DNA of 64,000 nt from Undaria pinnatifida (taxonomy: Eukaryota > Sar > Phaeophyceae > Laminariales > Alariaceae): positions 14,004,348 through 14,068,347 of the forward strand of contig JABAKD010000013.1 of the NCBI GenBank assembly GCA_012845835.1, written 5' to 3'. Numbering within the stretch: position 1 is the stretch's first letter; each line of letters starts with the position of its first letter. A program made the position numbers and the translations under genes. Shown here in pieces: positions 35,691-47,600 of this stretch. The notes under the pieces were generated by a model. That model saw only the letters and a program-made list of their open reading frames with translations, had not been told where the DNA came from and did no database searches.

Positions 35691-36035
35691 CCATGACCCA
35701 TCGATTGTACGCGAAACATGCGAAGCCGTGATACCGGCGGTCGCATACAGCAATAAATAAACGCCTGTCTCGACGGAGACGAGGTGTAGTTATCCTGTCT
35801 TTGGTTTCTCGATTCGAGCATGAAGGGGGGGTACAAATAATTGGCAACATAAATCATCGCCCGTCTCAACGGAGACTGGGTACGTATTCTGCCTCAACCC
35901 CACCTGAAACCATGACCCGTCGATTGTACGCGAAACATGCGAAGCCGTGATACCGGCGGTCGCATACAGCAATAACTAAACGCCTGTCTCGACGGAGACG
36001 AGGTGTAGGTATTCTGTCTTTGGTTTCTCAATTAA

Positions 36036-36920
36036 CAGAAAATTATTAAACTTCCTGTTCGATTTCCAGTTCAGGCTCATTTATTTTTCTGAAACCGTCA
36101 AAAGAACGCCTTTTAACTCTGTAGGATGAATCAAAATACGTGCTTTTCAAGGCCAAATACACTAAATTCCCTCGCAACAACGCTTCCTGCGACACCTCCA
36201 AACAGCCACAGGTGCGCCCCCAGAGTCGTTTGCGCGTGTCCTGACACAAGTTAGCTGCAGTATGGTGGCTTTGGCGACCGGTGAGGCTCCGCAGGGGGCG
36301 CTTTCGGCTGGGGACGTGAACAAGTCTTGTGTGTGCTTTTTAGCGTCTTCCACGTGCCTGTGGTACTACTCTACTCTTACTTCTACTGCTATAGATCTTG
36401 TCTAGTCTAATAAGTTATACTTCGTAATTCTTAGTACCACGGAGCAAGCAGCAGGTTTGACACGCGGAGGGCTACGATCACCGGGATAAAGGCCCCTATG
36501 CTAGAGCCGCAGCAGCACAGCGTGACACCTGCCTGCCAACAGCTCGTTGCTGTGAGCTCTCGCAGCCTTTATTGCCTTCTTTTTTTGGGTACTTCGGCCC
36601 AGGTAGATAGATATATATGGTGACGATGAGTGCCCGTTTCCTCCTTCATTTTGTCTGCCGCTGCAACTACTACTACTGCTGTGTGCCCTCTCCTTTCGAC
36701 TCAGCAGTCGGGCGCCCTTCGTCGGAGCCCCTGCTTCTTATGGACGGCCGGTAGCCTGCGTGCACTATCGATCCAAGACGTGTGGTTCCATCATTGCAAG
36801 GTGAGTGTCGTTTCGTTAAGCTAGGGGGCGGACTGGGTAGTAACAGCAGTCGTACTATGTACCACGGCGGTAGTTGTTGCTGCAGCTTCCCCGATTTTAG
36901 GCCAAATTTTTCTGCCACTA
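36036..36920. other. No confirmed gene
   Basis: A strong donor-like site (CAAG|GTGAGT at about 36800) and several short open frames could belong to upstream exons of the hypothetical gene at 38.5 kb, but I cannot link them. Confidence 0.35.
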
Positions 36921-36929
36921 CTGCCAGTA

Positions 36930-36968
36930 TTGCTGCTACTGCTGCTGCTGCTGCTACTGCTGCTGCTG

Positions 36969-37011
<43 letters not shown>

Positions 37012-37012
37012 G

Positions 37013-37110
<98 letters not shown>

Positions 37111-37330
37111 AACTACTACTACTACCACTACTACTGCTACTACTACCACTACTACTACTGCTACTACTACCACTACTACTACCACTACTACTACTAGCAC
37201 TGCTACTACCACTACTAGAACTGCTACTACTGCTGCTTCTACTACTAGTAGTAGTACCGCTACTACTGCTTCTACCTTACTGTTGCTGCTACTAGTACTG
37301 CTGCTACTAGTACTGGTGCTGCTGTCGCAT
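36930..37330. repeat. (TAC)n/(TGC)n microsatellite, about 400 bp
   Basis: Starts with TGC triplets, continues as long TAC runs with TGC, CAC and GAC interruptions, and ends with CTACTAGTACTG. It gives poly-Thr, poly-Leu and poly-Val frames with no coding value. Confidence 0.95.
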
Positions 37331-38514
37331 ATTAAACGATGTTTCTACAGGTAGCCATACAGCAGAACATGAGGATCGGCCGCCTTGTACGCGGTCTCAG
37401 TCGTTCCTCTCAACCTGGGGTGCGGTGTACATGTCGCAGTTGGGGCAGTTACCGCTCGCGACACGTGGTGCGCGAAGCAGCCGCCACAGCGTTGCAATCC
37501 GTTGTCGGTACACTAGGTTGCCGGTTCTGCGACCGGTTCATGTATCGTACCGCGCTCTGTTGTTTCTGTGGTGTTTATTGCTCCGCAGCGAATGGGGTTT
37601 CTATTGGGTTTAGTGCATGTGGTAGTGAGATCGAACGAAGTTTTTTAATATGTAAGCGTATGTATGCGTTGATAAGGCAAACCGCCGACAATAACAATAT
37701 GCTTCATTTCAAGTAGAACAAGAAACTAGGCTTCGACCATCTCCAACGAGCTCCTTACCGTTTGGCGTCATCCAAATTACGAAGTCGCTCGTATTCCGGC
37801 CTTAAGCTGCACCCGACCCAAAAAAACTGCTGTGTCGATATCCATAGCACTCTTTCTTGCTGTTGCTCTACGAATTATATTGGTAAGCGCTCCTCCTGCT
37901 TAGTATTTAACGCCCTTTCGTTATGGTTTTTCCCGGCCGTCCCCGTCTTTTGCCGCGTGTGCTAATATTTAACGAGCGTTGTGTTAGGTACCTCTCCAAG
38001 TGGAACGGCGCGTACATGGGATACTCAGACTCGGAGGGCGACCAAGACGCGCAAGACGCATGCGCATGAACGGGATGAGAGGGGTATGGGGATGGTGGTC
38101 AATCACAAGATAAGTACTCCCATGAAATTTTTGGCGCGATATCTACTGCGTATTGTTGCTATTGTCCCCGCGACGTGCTGCTTTAATGGCGGTCTTGCAC
38201 GCAGTGCAGCATTTATTTGTTGGGGAAGACTATTTTGTTTCAGAAGAAGACGTGTTTCATTTGAGCAGCAAGCCAGGCATGCATCTTTGATTCGACTTTG
38301 CAAAACTCTGAACAGTGATGTCGGCTACCGGTATTCTTGTTTTATGTACACATCAGCCAGAAGCATAAACCGATGACGTGTTGTAGCACATCACATCGAA
38401 AATAACATGAAGGACATGATTAGAGGTCAGCCCCGACTTTTGCCTGCATTCATCACTCGTGCAGCCCGTTCCCTGCTTTGTTTTTTATCTTGTATAATTT
38501 TATTAAGCCTGTAG

Positions 38515-39057
38515 GTGTTTCGAACAACCAGCTCTACAGATGGTGTTTACGAGTTCAACGGCATGTGTTACTTGAAGAACACCAACGTTCCATTGTTAGG
38601 GTGGTCTAATGTGGAGACTTGGCCATCAACAGCTTTTTTTGGTGAGGTTTCGCTACGTTACCATTTTATGATATATTGCTTAGACTACGTCCTGGTGATG
38701 ACCTGTTCTATTTCCTGTTTTTTCGCCCCGCCCCCCTGCCCCCACCCCGCCTCCTCGCCCTCCCCCCCTCCCCCCCCTCCATGTATCCTGGACTTTAGAG
38801 ATGTCGAAGACAAGTTACTAGTGGCGTTGGACACTGATAGGGTTGACTGGAGGAGGTTTAGGGAAAGGGAAGGCCGGATCACCATAAGGCGAAAGGACGA
38901 CGGTGCGACAAGCGCGACTGGTCAGAGGTCAAGCGAAGCGCAATGGAGGAAAATTGCCGCCCGCACAACAACGAGTACCTCAAACTTGTTTTATTTATGC
39001 AGTGTAGACGCTGCTTGTGCATACGAGGCCAGGCTCTGTGGCGTGGACGGAAGCTGA
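38515..39057 (+). CDS. Hypothetical protein, last two exons
   Basis: An exon at 38515-38641 follows an acceptor (CTGTAG) and ends at a good donor (TTG|GTGAGG). It encodes a segment with EFNGMCYLKNTNVPLLGW. The next exon starts after TTTAGAG at 38801 and stays in phase, reading DVEDKLLVALDTDRVDWRRF and a basic stretch (REGRITIRRKDD) to a TGA at 39055-39057. The 159-bp intron is C-rich. I recognise no family. Upstream exons were not identified; a short acceptor-led segment at 37988-38068 with KWNGAYMGYSDSEGDQD is one candidate. Phase agreement and charged, non-repetitive composition support coding. Confidence 0.4.
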   Translation: MFRTTSSTDGVYEFNGMCYLKNTNVPLLGWSNVETWPSTAFFGEVSLRYHFMIYCLDYVLVMTCSISCFFAPPPCPHPASSPSPPPPPPCILDFRDVEDKLLVALDTDRVDWRRFREREGRITIRRKDDGATSATGQRSSEAQWRKIAARTTTSTSNLFYLCSVDAACAYEARLCGVDGS

Positions 39058-39091
39058 CAGGGGCAGGGCGGATGCGCAGGGGGCGCGACGG

Positions 39092-39388
39092 GGGCGGGGG
39101 GGGGGGAGGGGGGGGGGAGGAGGGGGAGGGGGGGGGAGGGGGAGGGGGGGGAGGGGGGGGGAGGGGGAGGGGGGGGGGGAGGGGGGCGGGGAGGGGGGGG
39201 GGGGGGGGGGAAGGGGGGGGGGAGGGGGGGGGGGAGGGGGGGGGGGGGAGGGGGGGGGGGAGGGGGAGGGGGAAGGGGGGGGGGAAGGGGGGGGGGAAGG
39301 GGAGGGGGAGGGGGGGACGGAGGGGGGGACGGAGGGGGGGGGGGGGAAGGGGGGACGGAGGGGGGGGGGGGAAGGGGGGGAAGGGGGC
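39092..39388. repeat. 300-bp G-rich tract
   Basis: Almost uninterrupted G with single A or C every 5-12 bases; the opposite strand is the matching C tract. Protein frames here are poly-Gly or poly-Pro. Confidence 0.95.
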
Positions 39389-40636
39389 GTCCCAAAAAAC
39401 GGTCTGTGTTGATTTCCGTTGTCCCCGGCGACCGATACAGCCGGCAGCTAAAGCGCAACCAGGCAGACACGAATTAATTGCGTGTCTGGAGTGAAGTATA
39501 TCTTGGCGATGGAGCTGATATTTTAGGTTCGCAGCGTTAGGACGCCGAGCTGCACTGCTGTCGCTGAAAAGGGTGGTTGTCCGCGACGTACTTGTTGCTA
39601 TCTTGCCGTGTCATTACCCTACGGGTGTATTCAGGAGAACACTGTCGACCATTTAATTGTGCCCAAAGTGTATTTTAGTTGTGCTCATGACATTAGTATA
39701 TTTAGCGGGGGGCTCGAGCAGAGAGTGGATGACGTGGGTAGCGTATAGATTCTGGGTTCGTGCTGGTCATGTTTCCAACACTAAGTGTATACTTGGGGTT
39801 AGGACCTCTTGTGCCCCCCCTGCGCATTTTTTTGTCAGGGAATGAAGAACGGTTATGAACATGCTTGAGAGGCTGTCGTGGAAAATTTATCGTGTCAATA
39901 TATATCGAGAGGTTTAATTATACAAGGACTCCTCTCCGCGGGCGGCTGACGTCGCCCGCTACCCTCGCGCGAGGAAGAATGCAATCAATGAAATTGAAGG
40001 GGGCAGAAAGCAGAGACCCACGATTTGGTGTGAACAGCGATTTGATAATGCCAAATGCTGCTTGTGCAGAACATATTGGCCTGTCTCGTGCTGTGTGCTT
40101 GTTGGCGGTGTCACGTTCTGATCGGCAGTACGGGCGGGTGTAATTTGAGGGGGGGGGGGGGGGGGGGCATGGGGACCGAGAGCGATGAAATGAAAGAAAA
40201 AAAAAACAGAGCACACACACGACGGGTATTGTCAGGGCTTGTTTCTGGTGCTACTTACTTGGCATTCCAGACTATTGTACCAACTAACTGCTCCCCCGCC
40301 AGTACCAAAGTTATTCTCTACACCAAGCTATTAGTTATCTACGTGGGTGAGGTAAAAACAAGCCTGTGCTCGTCGTGTCACATTGTATGCGAAGCCGTCT
40401 ACAGGTCACGCACGCGTCGTTGTTTTATATGTACCTTATTCTCCGTCAATCAAGCATCCTTTTAAACGAACAAGGAAGGTCATAATTATGTATTCAAACC
40501 ATCGGATACAACGCCGTGGTCGTCGTTCGTGTTGCCGGGCTCACAGTACAGACAGGGACGGCCGGCGATCGACACACCCGAATCGTTCCGACCCGACCCA
40601 GTCCAGTCCTCCTACCTAAACAACCTACTCTCCTCA
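39389..40636. other. No gene seen; probable 3' flank of the minus-strand gene
   Basis: Contains a 24-base G run at 40149-40167 and short open frames. The part from 40351 on is repeated after the assembly gap. Confidence 0.5.
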
Positions 40637-41609
40637 TCACGACAACTCAGGCCACAGCTTCTTCGGTCGGTGCCTCCGACTTGGGGCACGACTTCCAACC
40701 TGGGGGGGTTCAGTCCGTTCGTAACCCCCCCCTCCCCGATGCCCCACTCTTTTCCCCACCTCTCGCCCCCTTTCTTGGACGTCGTGCCCCCCCTCCTTCT
40801 CCTGGACCTCCTCAGCCCCTCCCTCAATCTCCTGCCGATCCCGCTGCTCCCCCTTGCCGTAGTTGCTTTCCTCCCCCTCTTGTTCCTCGTCCTCTTCTTC
40901 AGGTAGGTGTTGTTGGCGTTGATCGGCAACCTTCAAGGTTTGCCTAACTGGTGCTGGTATTTTTTTGCCACCACCGATGAGTGCGGAACACGTCGCTACG
41001 ATCCCACATACGGGCTCCCACGAGGTGTCCGCCACGTACCTTTGGCGCGATCCCGAACGGCCAGCGCCAACGGGGGCCGTGCCGACTTCGTAGGCCGCAT
41101 TGAACGTCGCGTTCGCGTAAACGTCGAACTCAGCATTCACCGCGTTGTCGATCAACGCCTTCTTTGGGGTATACCAGTGCAGTAATATCTCCCTCTGCCC
41201 ATCCGTGCCTATTCGCGTTTCGTTCACTTTCCCCACCAGAAAGGGGGCGTTTGTCGGAGTGAAAAACGCGAAGCTGCTAAGTGCCCCGTGCTCCACGTTC
41301 TTCGTAGCGCGTTGCTGGCGCTGTTTGGTGCCGCCAGAGGCTCCTTGCTGTAGGGTGCGCTCGTCGCGACTAAAATCGTCTTCGTCTGAGCTGTTGTCGT
41401 CGGATGCATTATTACTGGTGTATCCTTCCCCTCCAGCACCCCCGCCATCATCATCACTGCTCTCGTCGTCGCTGTCGTCGCCACCGATTAGGTTGGGGTC
41501 AACAGGCAGCCAGTTTGTGTCCAGGTCGAATGTGCGGTCGCCTGTCGATCTCAGAATTCGTAGGCTGTCGGCGTGCTCGTCCTTAATTTGGGCTTGCCTC
41601 GCCTCGTCT
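40637..41609 (-). CDS. C-terminal exon of the DUF7869-type gene
   Basis: One long open exon begins after a clean acceptor (TCTCCAG|GAGACGAG) and ends at TGA (40637-40639). An acidic Asp/Ser-rich linker (GGDDSDDESSDDDGGG) is followed by a globular domain reading APFLVGKVNETRIG, EILLHWYTPKKAL, RQRYVADTSWEPVCGIVATC and KKIPAPVRQTLK. This C-terminal module accompanies DUF7869 proteins and looks like a small beta-rich reader-type fold. The end of the exon is Glu/Gln/Arg-rich low complexity. Confidence 0.7.
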
Positions 41610-44600
41610 CCTGGAGATACCAACGGAATAATGTGGAGGGAGCAACAAGACAAAACAGAACATAATGATATTACCAGTTGGCACGAACATGGCTGAACTA
41701 TCATGAAGAAAGTTCTTCCTAGCGGTGCCCCTAACGTTTGGAAGCCAGCAATGATACGGTAGGCTCGACTATTTTGTTTACGCTCCTTACACGGGAAAAT
41801 AGAAGATGACCCCAAAGCGATAATGGTGAAGAATCTGAGAGTACAACCTGATAAAGGAACCCGTGACCTTGTTGTATACAACAATCATTTTGCAAAATAA
41901 CAAGGTGGGCCCTCAGACGATCACAGGCCAAGACTCCCCGTCAATAAAACAAAAATATTTTTGCCAAAGCTTGCTACCTCTATCGCCGCACGTCAGTAGC
42001 TGCGTCAAACGTTAAGCGCCCTTGACGATACAAGTCCAAACACGAGCGAGATAACGGAAATTCGGTCGGGTCATAGGGAAGATCCACAGGAACGGCGCCA
42101 AAAGAAAAAAAAAAAAAAGAAGCGAAAAAGACGTTGACGACACCCACCAGGAAAGGCTGCCGGGAGTCTCTGCCATGAGGCCTGTTGACGTAGTTCGATT
42201 TGGCGAATGATGGTAGGGTCAACCACTTTGAGCAAGTACGGCGGAGCACCTTCCAAACGCACAGAACCAACTCTCATTAGCCGCCAGCCCTTGAAGCCTT
42301 CCCCGGTCCCCACTGTTTTCCCGTCCGCACTAAAGCCTAGCCAGTTGGGGTGGTGCACCTTTTCTTTCACTTCTACTAACACTGCAGACCCTTCCTTGTG
42401 GATGCGGAATGCGTGGAACTTGGTAATATCGTGGATCCGGCGCGTGACGGGCTTCACTAGATCTTTGAAGTTCGCAAGGTTTTCCAGCGTGCGGCTCTGG
42501 ACTGGAAGCGTCAGGTACGCCCTCGCAAAAAACTCTGCAAGATGTTCTCGTGAGAAGACGTTGCACCCTTTCACTGCTCTTGCGAAGCTTCGGGGACAAA
42601 GGTTGCAAGCAGGCATGCGACGTGCGGCATTTTCGAGACAGGCGGTGGTCATTGTGTGGGCATGCATGCAATTATATAATAACTGCACCACGACGACGTC
42701 AAGACGACGAAGATGTAAAGCCCAAACGACCAAGGCTACGGTAGGGGGGGTACCCCCATTTTCACTGGTGTGTTTGAGCCACTCGCACGAGTAGCTCTGT
42801 ACCCTACGGATGAAGATGGTTTAGGCACTTGGTTTGGCGCAGCTTAGATCACCTTTGCATTGCGGATTGATTTCGTCAATGTAAAACACAAAGAAAACGT
42901 AAGATTCCATAGGAACAAAGGGGTTACTCGCGCGAGTGACCCCTAGCCACTGAAATAAAAGGCCCAAAAGGGGACCCCCCTACCGTAGCCTGGGTCAAAC
43001 ATAGTCGCGCGTATACAATCGATGGCATTTACCCTTAAAATTGCAATGAAGAACCACCAGGGGATCGGAAGCATTTACCAGAACAAAGTTTGGTAACGAA
43101 GCGGCCCTGTTGCCGGGACGCACGCAGTATCGCTCAGCTTCGTCCCTATTAAATATACAAGCCGTAATGGACTGTTCTATACAGCCCTAGTCAAGACACA
43201 TAAAAAACTGTATTAATTTGGTCGTTACCAACGCGGAACCAACAAGGTAGCACCAGACCTGTATGTGTCCACGTGCGTTGTATACGTCACAATGTACTAC
43301 TACTGCTATGGCTCCTCTAAGAAAGAAACGGTGGATTCCACGTCGGAAATCTGGCAGCCTCTTATCCGAACGGCAAGTGTTTTGGCTTTTTGGTCGTTAT
43401 TCTTCCCGATATTCTTTTAACAAGATTGCGCGACTACCTAAAGGGTAAAGCCTACGCGCCAACACGATTGTTGCCGTCGTGTGCAACCGGCGCATGCTAA
43501 CTGCTTAATGGTGTTAGGGTTCACGATTGGTTGAATTTTTACATTTTCTGATTGACGGTTCACCGCACGACTCACCAGGAGAATATCTGATCAATTTGTA
43601 TGTGGGTGTGGCCGACCATCATAAAGCACAGAGTAACCGATCTCATAACCCCTCTCGCAATCATCGCGGCCAAGAACCCCATGATGTAGTTATTTTTGTT
43701 TTCGGACACCGTGTTGTCCATCTGTATCACCACATCCCCCATCCTGTTGTTTTGAAACTTGTGCCAAAGCTCCGTGAACTGTATGAAGAGCGCCGTGCAC
43801 ACGAGGTTGCTACCTGAAGCATGAAGCGGCGGGAATTCAAGCTTGGCTCAAGGACCATGAAACAAGCGCAACGCCTGGACGAGTACGGCGAGCAGGATGT
43901 CAGAGTACTACGTCTTGAACAAAAAAAACACCCGAGGGCAGGGGCACGCGGGTTAGAAATAGACAAGAATACCACACACGCCGAAAAAGCTTAGGGTTAA
44001 GAGCAAACCGGATCGTTGTCATCACAGATAGATAGGACGAATTGTGAAAACAAACTTGTTTCCTTATTATGGTTCATGACGTAGGTTTAGATCCCCTATC
44101 CCCCCGTTCCCCCCGGCTAGCGCCACAGTAAGGGGGGGGGGGGGGGGGGGGAGGGGGCTCACGACATCAGCTAACAAAATACAGATACAAAAATCCATAT
44201 AGTTTCCCTCTTAAAGTCCCCTTTTTTTTTGTTTTTTTTTGGAGCCCCGCCCCCCAAAGACGCTTCGTGCTAAGTGCACGTGATGTCCGCGTGATCAATG
44301 TCACCCCGACGTGCTCCGTCCCGGTGTCGTGGGGGTGCGACGCTTTATTCTGATATTACGACTACGGCTATGCATGATATGAGAAAATCGCCTTCCTCCC
44401 CCTTTGCCTAGGAACCCTGACAAGGTACGGGGGTTCACAAAAAACCAAATGAAGACAAATTAAAGGAGATAACAGGAAGGAATCCCATTGCCTCATCCTG
44501 TGATCACACACATATATGAGAACATGTACGAAACCAATAGCATTCGTAAGCTCCACCACGGCTGCGTCTGTTGCCTTTTACGTAATAATTCACGTTCAAG

Positions 44601-47600
44601 TATACTGTAGGTAGTATTACTAGTGAATTGCTTCACACCATCATCACACACGACACATGATATACATCCGCAACAATCGAGCTGCGTCGCACCTGTGCCA
44701 AGAATCTGAGGTGTCATGAATATGTTCATGATGACGCCTGCCACAAACACACCGTAGATCTTCTGACGCTCAGCATAACCCCTGGAACGCGGGTGGACCA
44801 GTGGGGGGCACGTATATTGATAGGGGGGTATGGGTCGTTGTAACGCAACTACGGTCGGTAACTGTGTGGCCATCTTGACGACGAAATCGCCGCATATACT
44901 GATGAACAAAGGCTGAGTAACACCAACAAAACCGTGCAACAGGGAGAAGCAAGAGATCGTTCATTACCTGTCATCAACGCCATGCGCATTGTATGCAGCC
45001 AGAGGGGTCGCGAAACTGCTCTGGTTAGCGGCATCGACCTGCAGATATACCAACTCCCATGGTTCACCCCTACTCCTTGCCTCCTGCGCGTCCCTCTCGA
45101 CACGCGCACAGTATTGACGGTCCTGCTCAACCTCCTGCCAAACACAGCCGGAAGAGAGACAAGCATATATATAATATCATAGATCATATTATTGTTGTAG
45201 TATTTCTGCGGGGAGAGTTTGTGTATGAAATAAAGCAGTCAGTGAGGAGCCGCATTATGGAAATATTATGCTTTGAAAAAAGGCTGACAATGTCCCCGAA
45301 ATTAAGAAATCCGGTGTTGTAAGAAAAAACCGACGATACGGGAAAAACATGAAACTGAACAGTAGCAACACTAGTAAACGCCTGATAACAGTAGTAGTAG
45401 TGGTCAATTTCTACCAAGGATAAGAAATATTAACTCGCTCCGGAGCGAATCAACTTACAGCCGCAGTTCCTTCTCGAACTGTTGTCACTGCGGCAGACTA
45501 GAACTACGAGAACGCCGTTGCCTCGCTTTGGGGCTAAAACTTTGAGAGGTACCCGTCATTGCTCATTCCCCGACTTTCCCAGGCGCTTGAGATGTGGATC
45601 TCGTGTTACATTTCTTAGATTTTCCTTGAGCAAAAATAATGGCGAAAAGAGCGAGTTGTAATGTGATCCGATCAACATAACAAACCGTGATAAAATAGAT
45701 ATGGTTCGTAGCTTGACTGCTGAAAGGGAAACCAAAATAAGGCTTTGAGTCCCAACATCGGTATTTTTAGTTTGGGCCTGCGCCCATGTATTCGGGTTAG
45801 AATCACTTCGTAGAAGTGTTCCATGATGTAAGCACTATGTATTAGACGGGTCACGGCCTCACAAGCATTAGTATTGGAAGAAGCGATAATGTTTTGAAAA
45901 GGTACCATTGCGCCGGCTATATATACATTTCTAGGCTATCGATAATTGATTAGTCTAGACTCTACAGAAACTGCTAGGACAGGCAGGTCTATTGACCAGA
46001 AATTAATCCCCCCTCGGCCTGACGGTGGCTGGTCAGCACCGTTAAGGTGCTAGAAAGAGAGAGATAAGTTGTTGTGTTTTAGCTCCAACACACAATAAAA
46101 CAAGCGACCCCAACTTCATCGCCGAATGCCCATACCAGAATCTAGAAGAGGATAAATGGAAATCCCTGATGCAATCTAGAAGAGGATAAATGGAAACCCC
46201 TGTTGTCTTCAGATCTAAATAACGTTCACAGCTCACATCAGATCCTCAGCAATCAATCACCACCAAGAAGATCAACTGTCGTATCTTACCACTAACACTA
46301 CACACTCTATGGTGCTCCACTGTCTACACGGCCCCGCTATATATGTACTACTACAGCAGCAGTAGTAGTAGTATTATTGTTGTTTTTGAAACACACCGCT
46401 ACCCGCATCAGACCACAAATAATTGCGGGCTTACCTTAACGTGGGCCTCGTATTCTCGCGTGCATCTTTCCCTTTCCGCTTGGTTCTGTGTGCCCCTGGA
46501 ACCAGCCTGCCCGTGGAGTTTTTCCTTCAGGAGGGTGCACGTCTGACACAGCATGAAGTCACCGCACGGCTTCAATTTCAGCCGTGGGTAGTGTTGCTTC
46601 CAAACTTTATTGAAATAGTCAGACGAACACAGGGCGTCGTTCAGACCGCTTGGATCTTTGGCGAAAAGTCTGCGTTCTTCCTTCTTGAACTCTTTATACA
46701 GCTCCTGAGACCGTTTCAATTGACACACACACGCCACGGACACGGAGAGGGAGAATAAACGGGTACTACGAAAAAAACAATGATGGGCGTAAGACGCGCG
46801 CTACGATAGAGGTTCACCAATTTTTTCCGAGTTTTCCTCAATTTTGGGAGCTCAAGATCTAGACTATCCCAACAACTGATTTGTATATATTTTAAAACAA
46901 ACAGCTACTACTACTATAGTCTAGACTATATACCAGATGCAAAATTCCATGGCCTTGGTACACAACGAGAACCACGTAACGAAAGAAATTGCATTTTTCC
47001 GACGATTTTTGGTTGAGGAGCCCCGTCATTCAGAAACCATTTACCTGTATGGTAGCATTCGTCGTAAATCGGACGGCGCCTGTGCATATTATACATGTTC
47101 ATGCTTACCGTAAGACATCGTGGTTTGCAAAAACCGACAACAATATTGTGTCACCCTCGTACACGTCCAAGGTCTTCCACCCCCCTCTTCTCTTATGATT
47201 AGGGCTGGGTACTGGACCGGTACACACTGGTAGTACTGCTACTGGTACTGGCAGTACTAGTACTGGCCCAGGCCCCGCCAGTGCGGCCAATATTTTCTCC
47301 ACCTATGAGACGTACGTCAAGTCCAGCACGTAGACCTCCTCTAATAATATCGACTCAATATAGAAATGCTCACGTTCTTGTTGTGGAGGTACAAGTAGCT
47401 GTCGTCTGAATTTGGCATTTTCTGCGCGAATTCCTCCTGGTGGCGGCCAAGGAAGCTAACGACGCGGTCCAACTTTGGGTGACCTCGCGTGGCGCTGATC
47501 GTCGTTCTTCTCAGACAAAATGAAGAACCAAGACACCCAGAGAGAGGCGACAGCAATAGCAAGACTAACAGTAAGAATAATGGCTGGAGTAGAAGACGAA

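Larger units (their letters stand above)
29700..36035. repeat. Satellite array, about 219-bp unit, 26 copies of the anchor
   Basis: The anchor CATCGATTGTACGCGAAAC recurs 26 times (once with a single change) from about 29731 to 35915, mostly 217-221 bp apart, with wider steps after units 1, 12, 16, 23 and 24. Each unit carries two short palindromes, one of type GTCTCGACGGAGAC and one of type GTCTCAACGGAGAC, each followed by a related TATTCTG segment, so the unit looks like an old dimer of about 110-bp halves. Units are a near multiple of three long, which produces long spurious open frames on the minus strand. Confidence 0.95.

Noticed and set aside
29700-36035. CRISPR array
   Set aside because: The whole 219-bp unit is conserved with no unique spacers; the context is eukaryotic and no cas genes are present.
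36673-37354. Poly-Val, poly-Thr and poly-Leu proteins
   Set aside because: Three frames of one (TAC)n microsatellite.
38943-39494. Gly-rich 183-codon and Pro-rich 159-codon proteins
   Set aside because: Complementary readings of the G tract at 39.1-39.4 kb.
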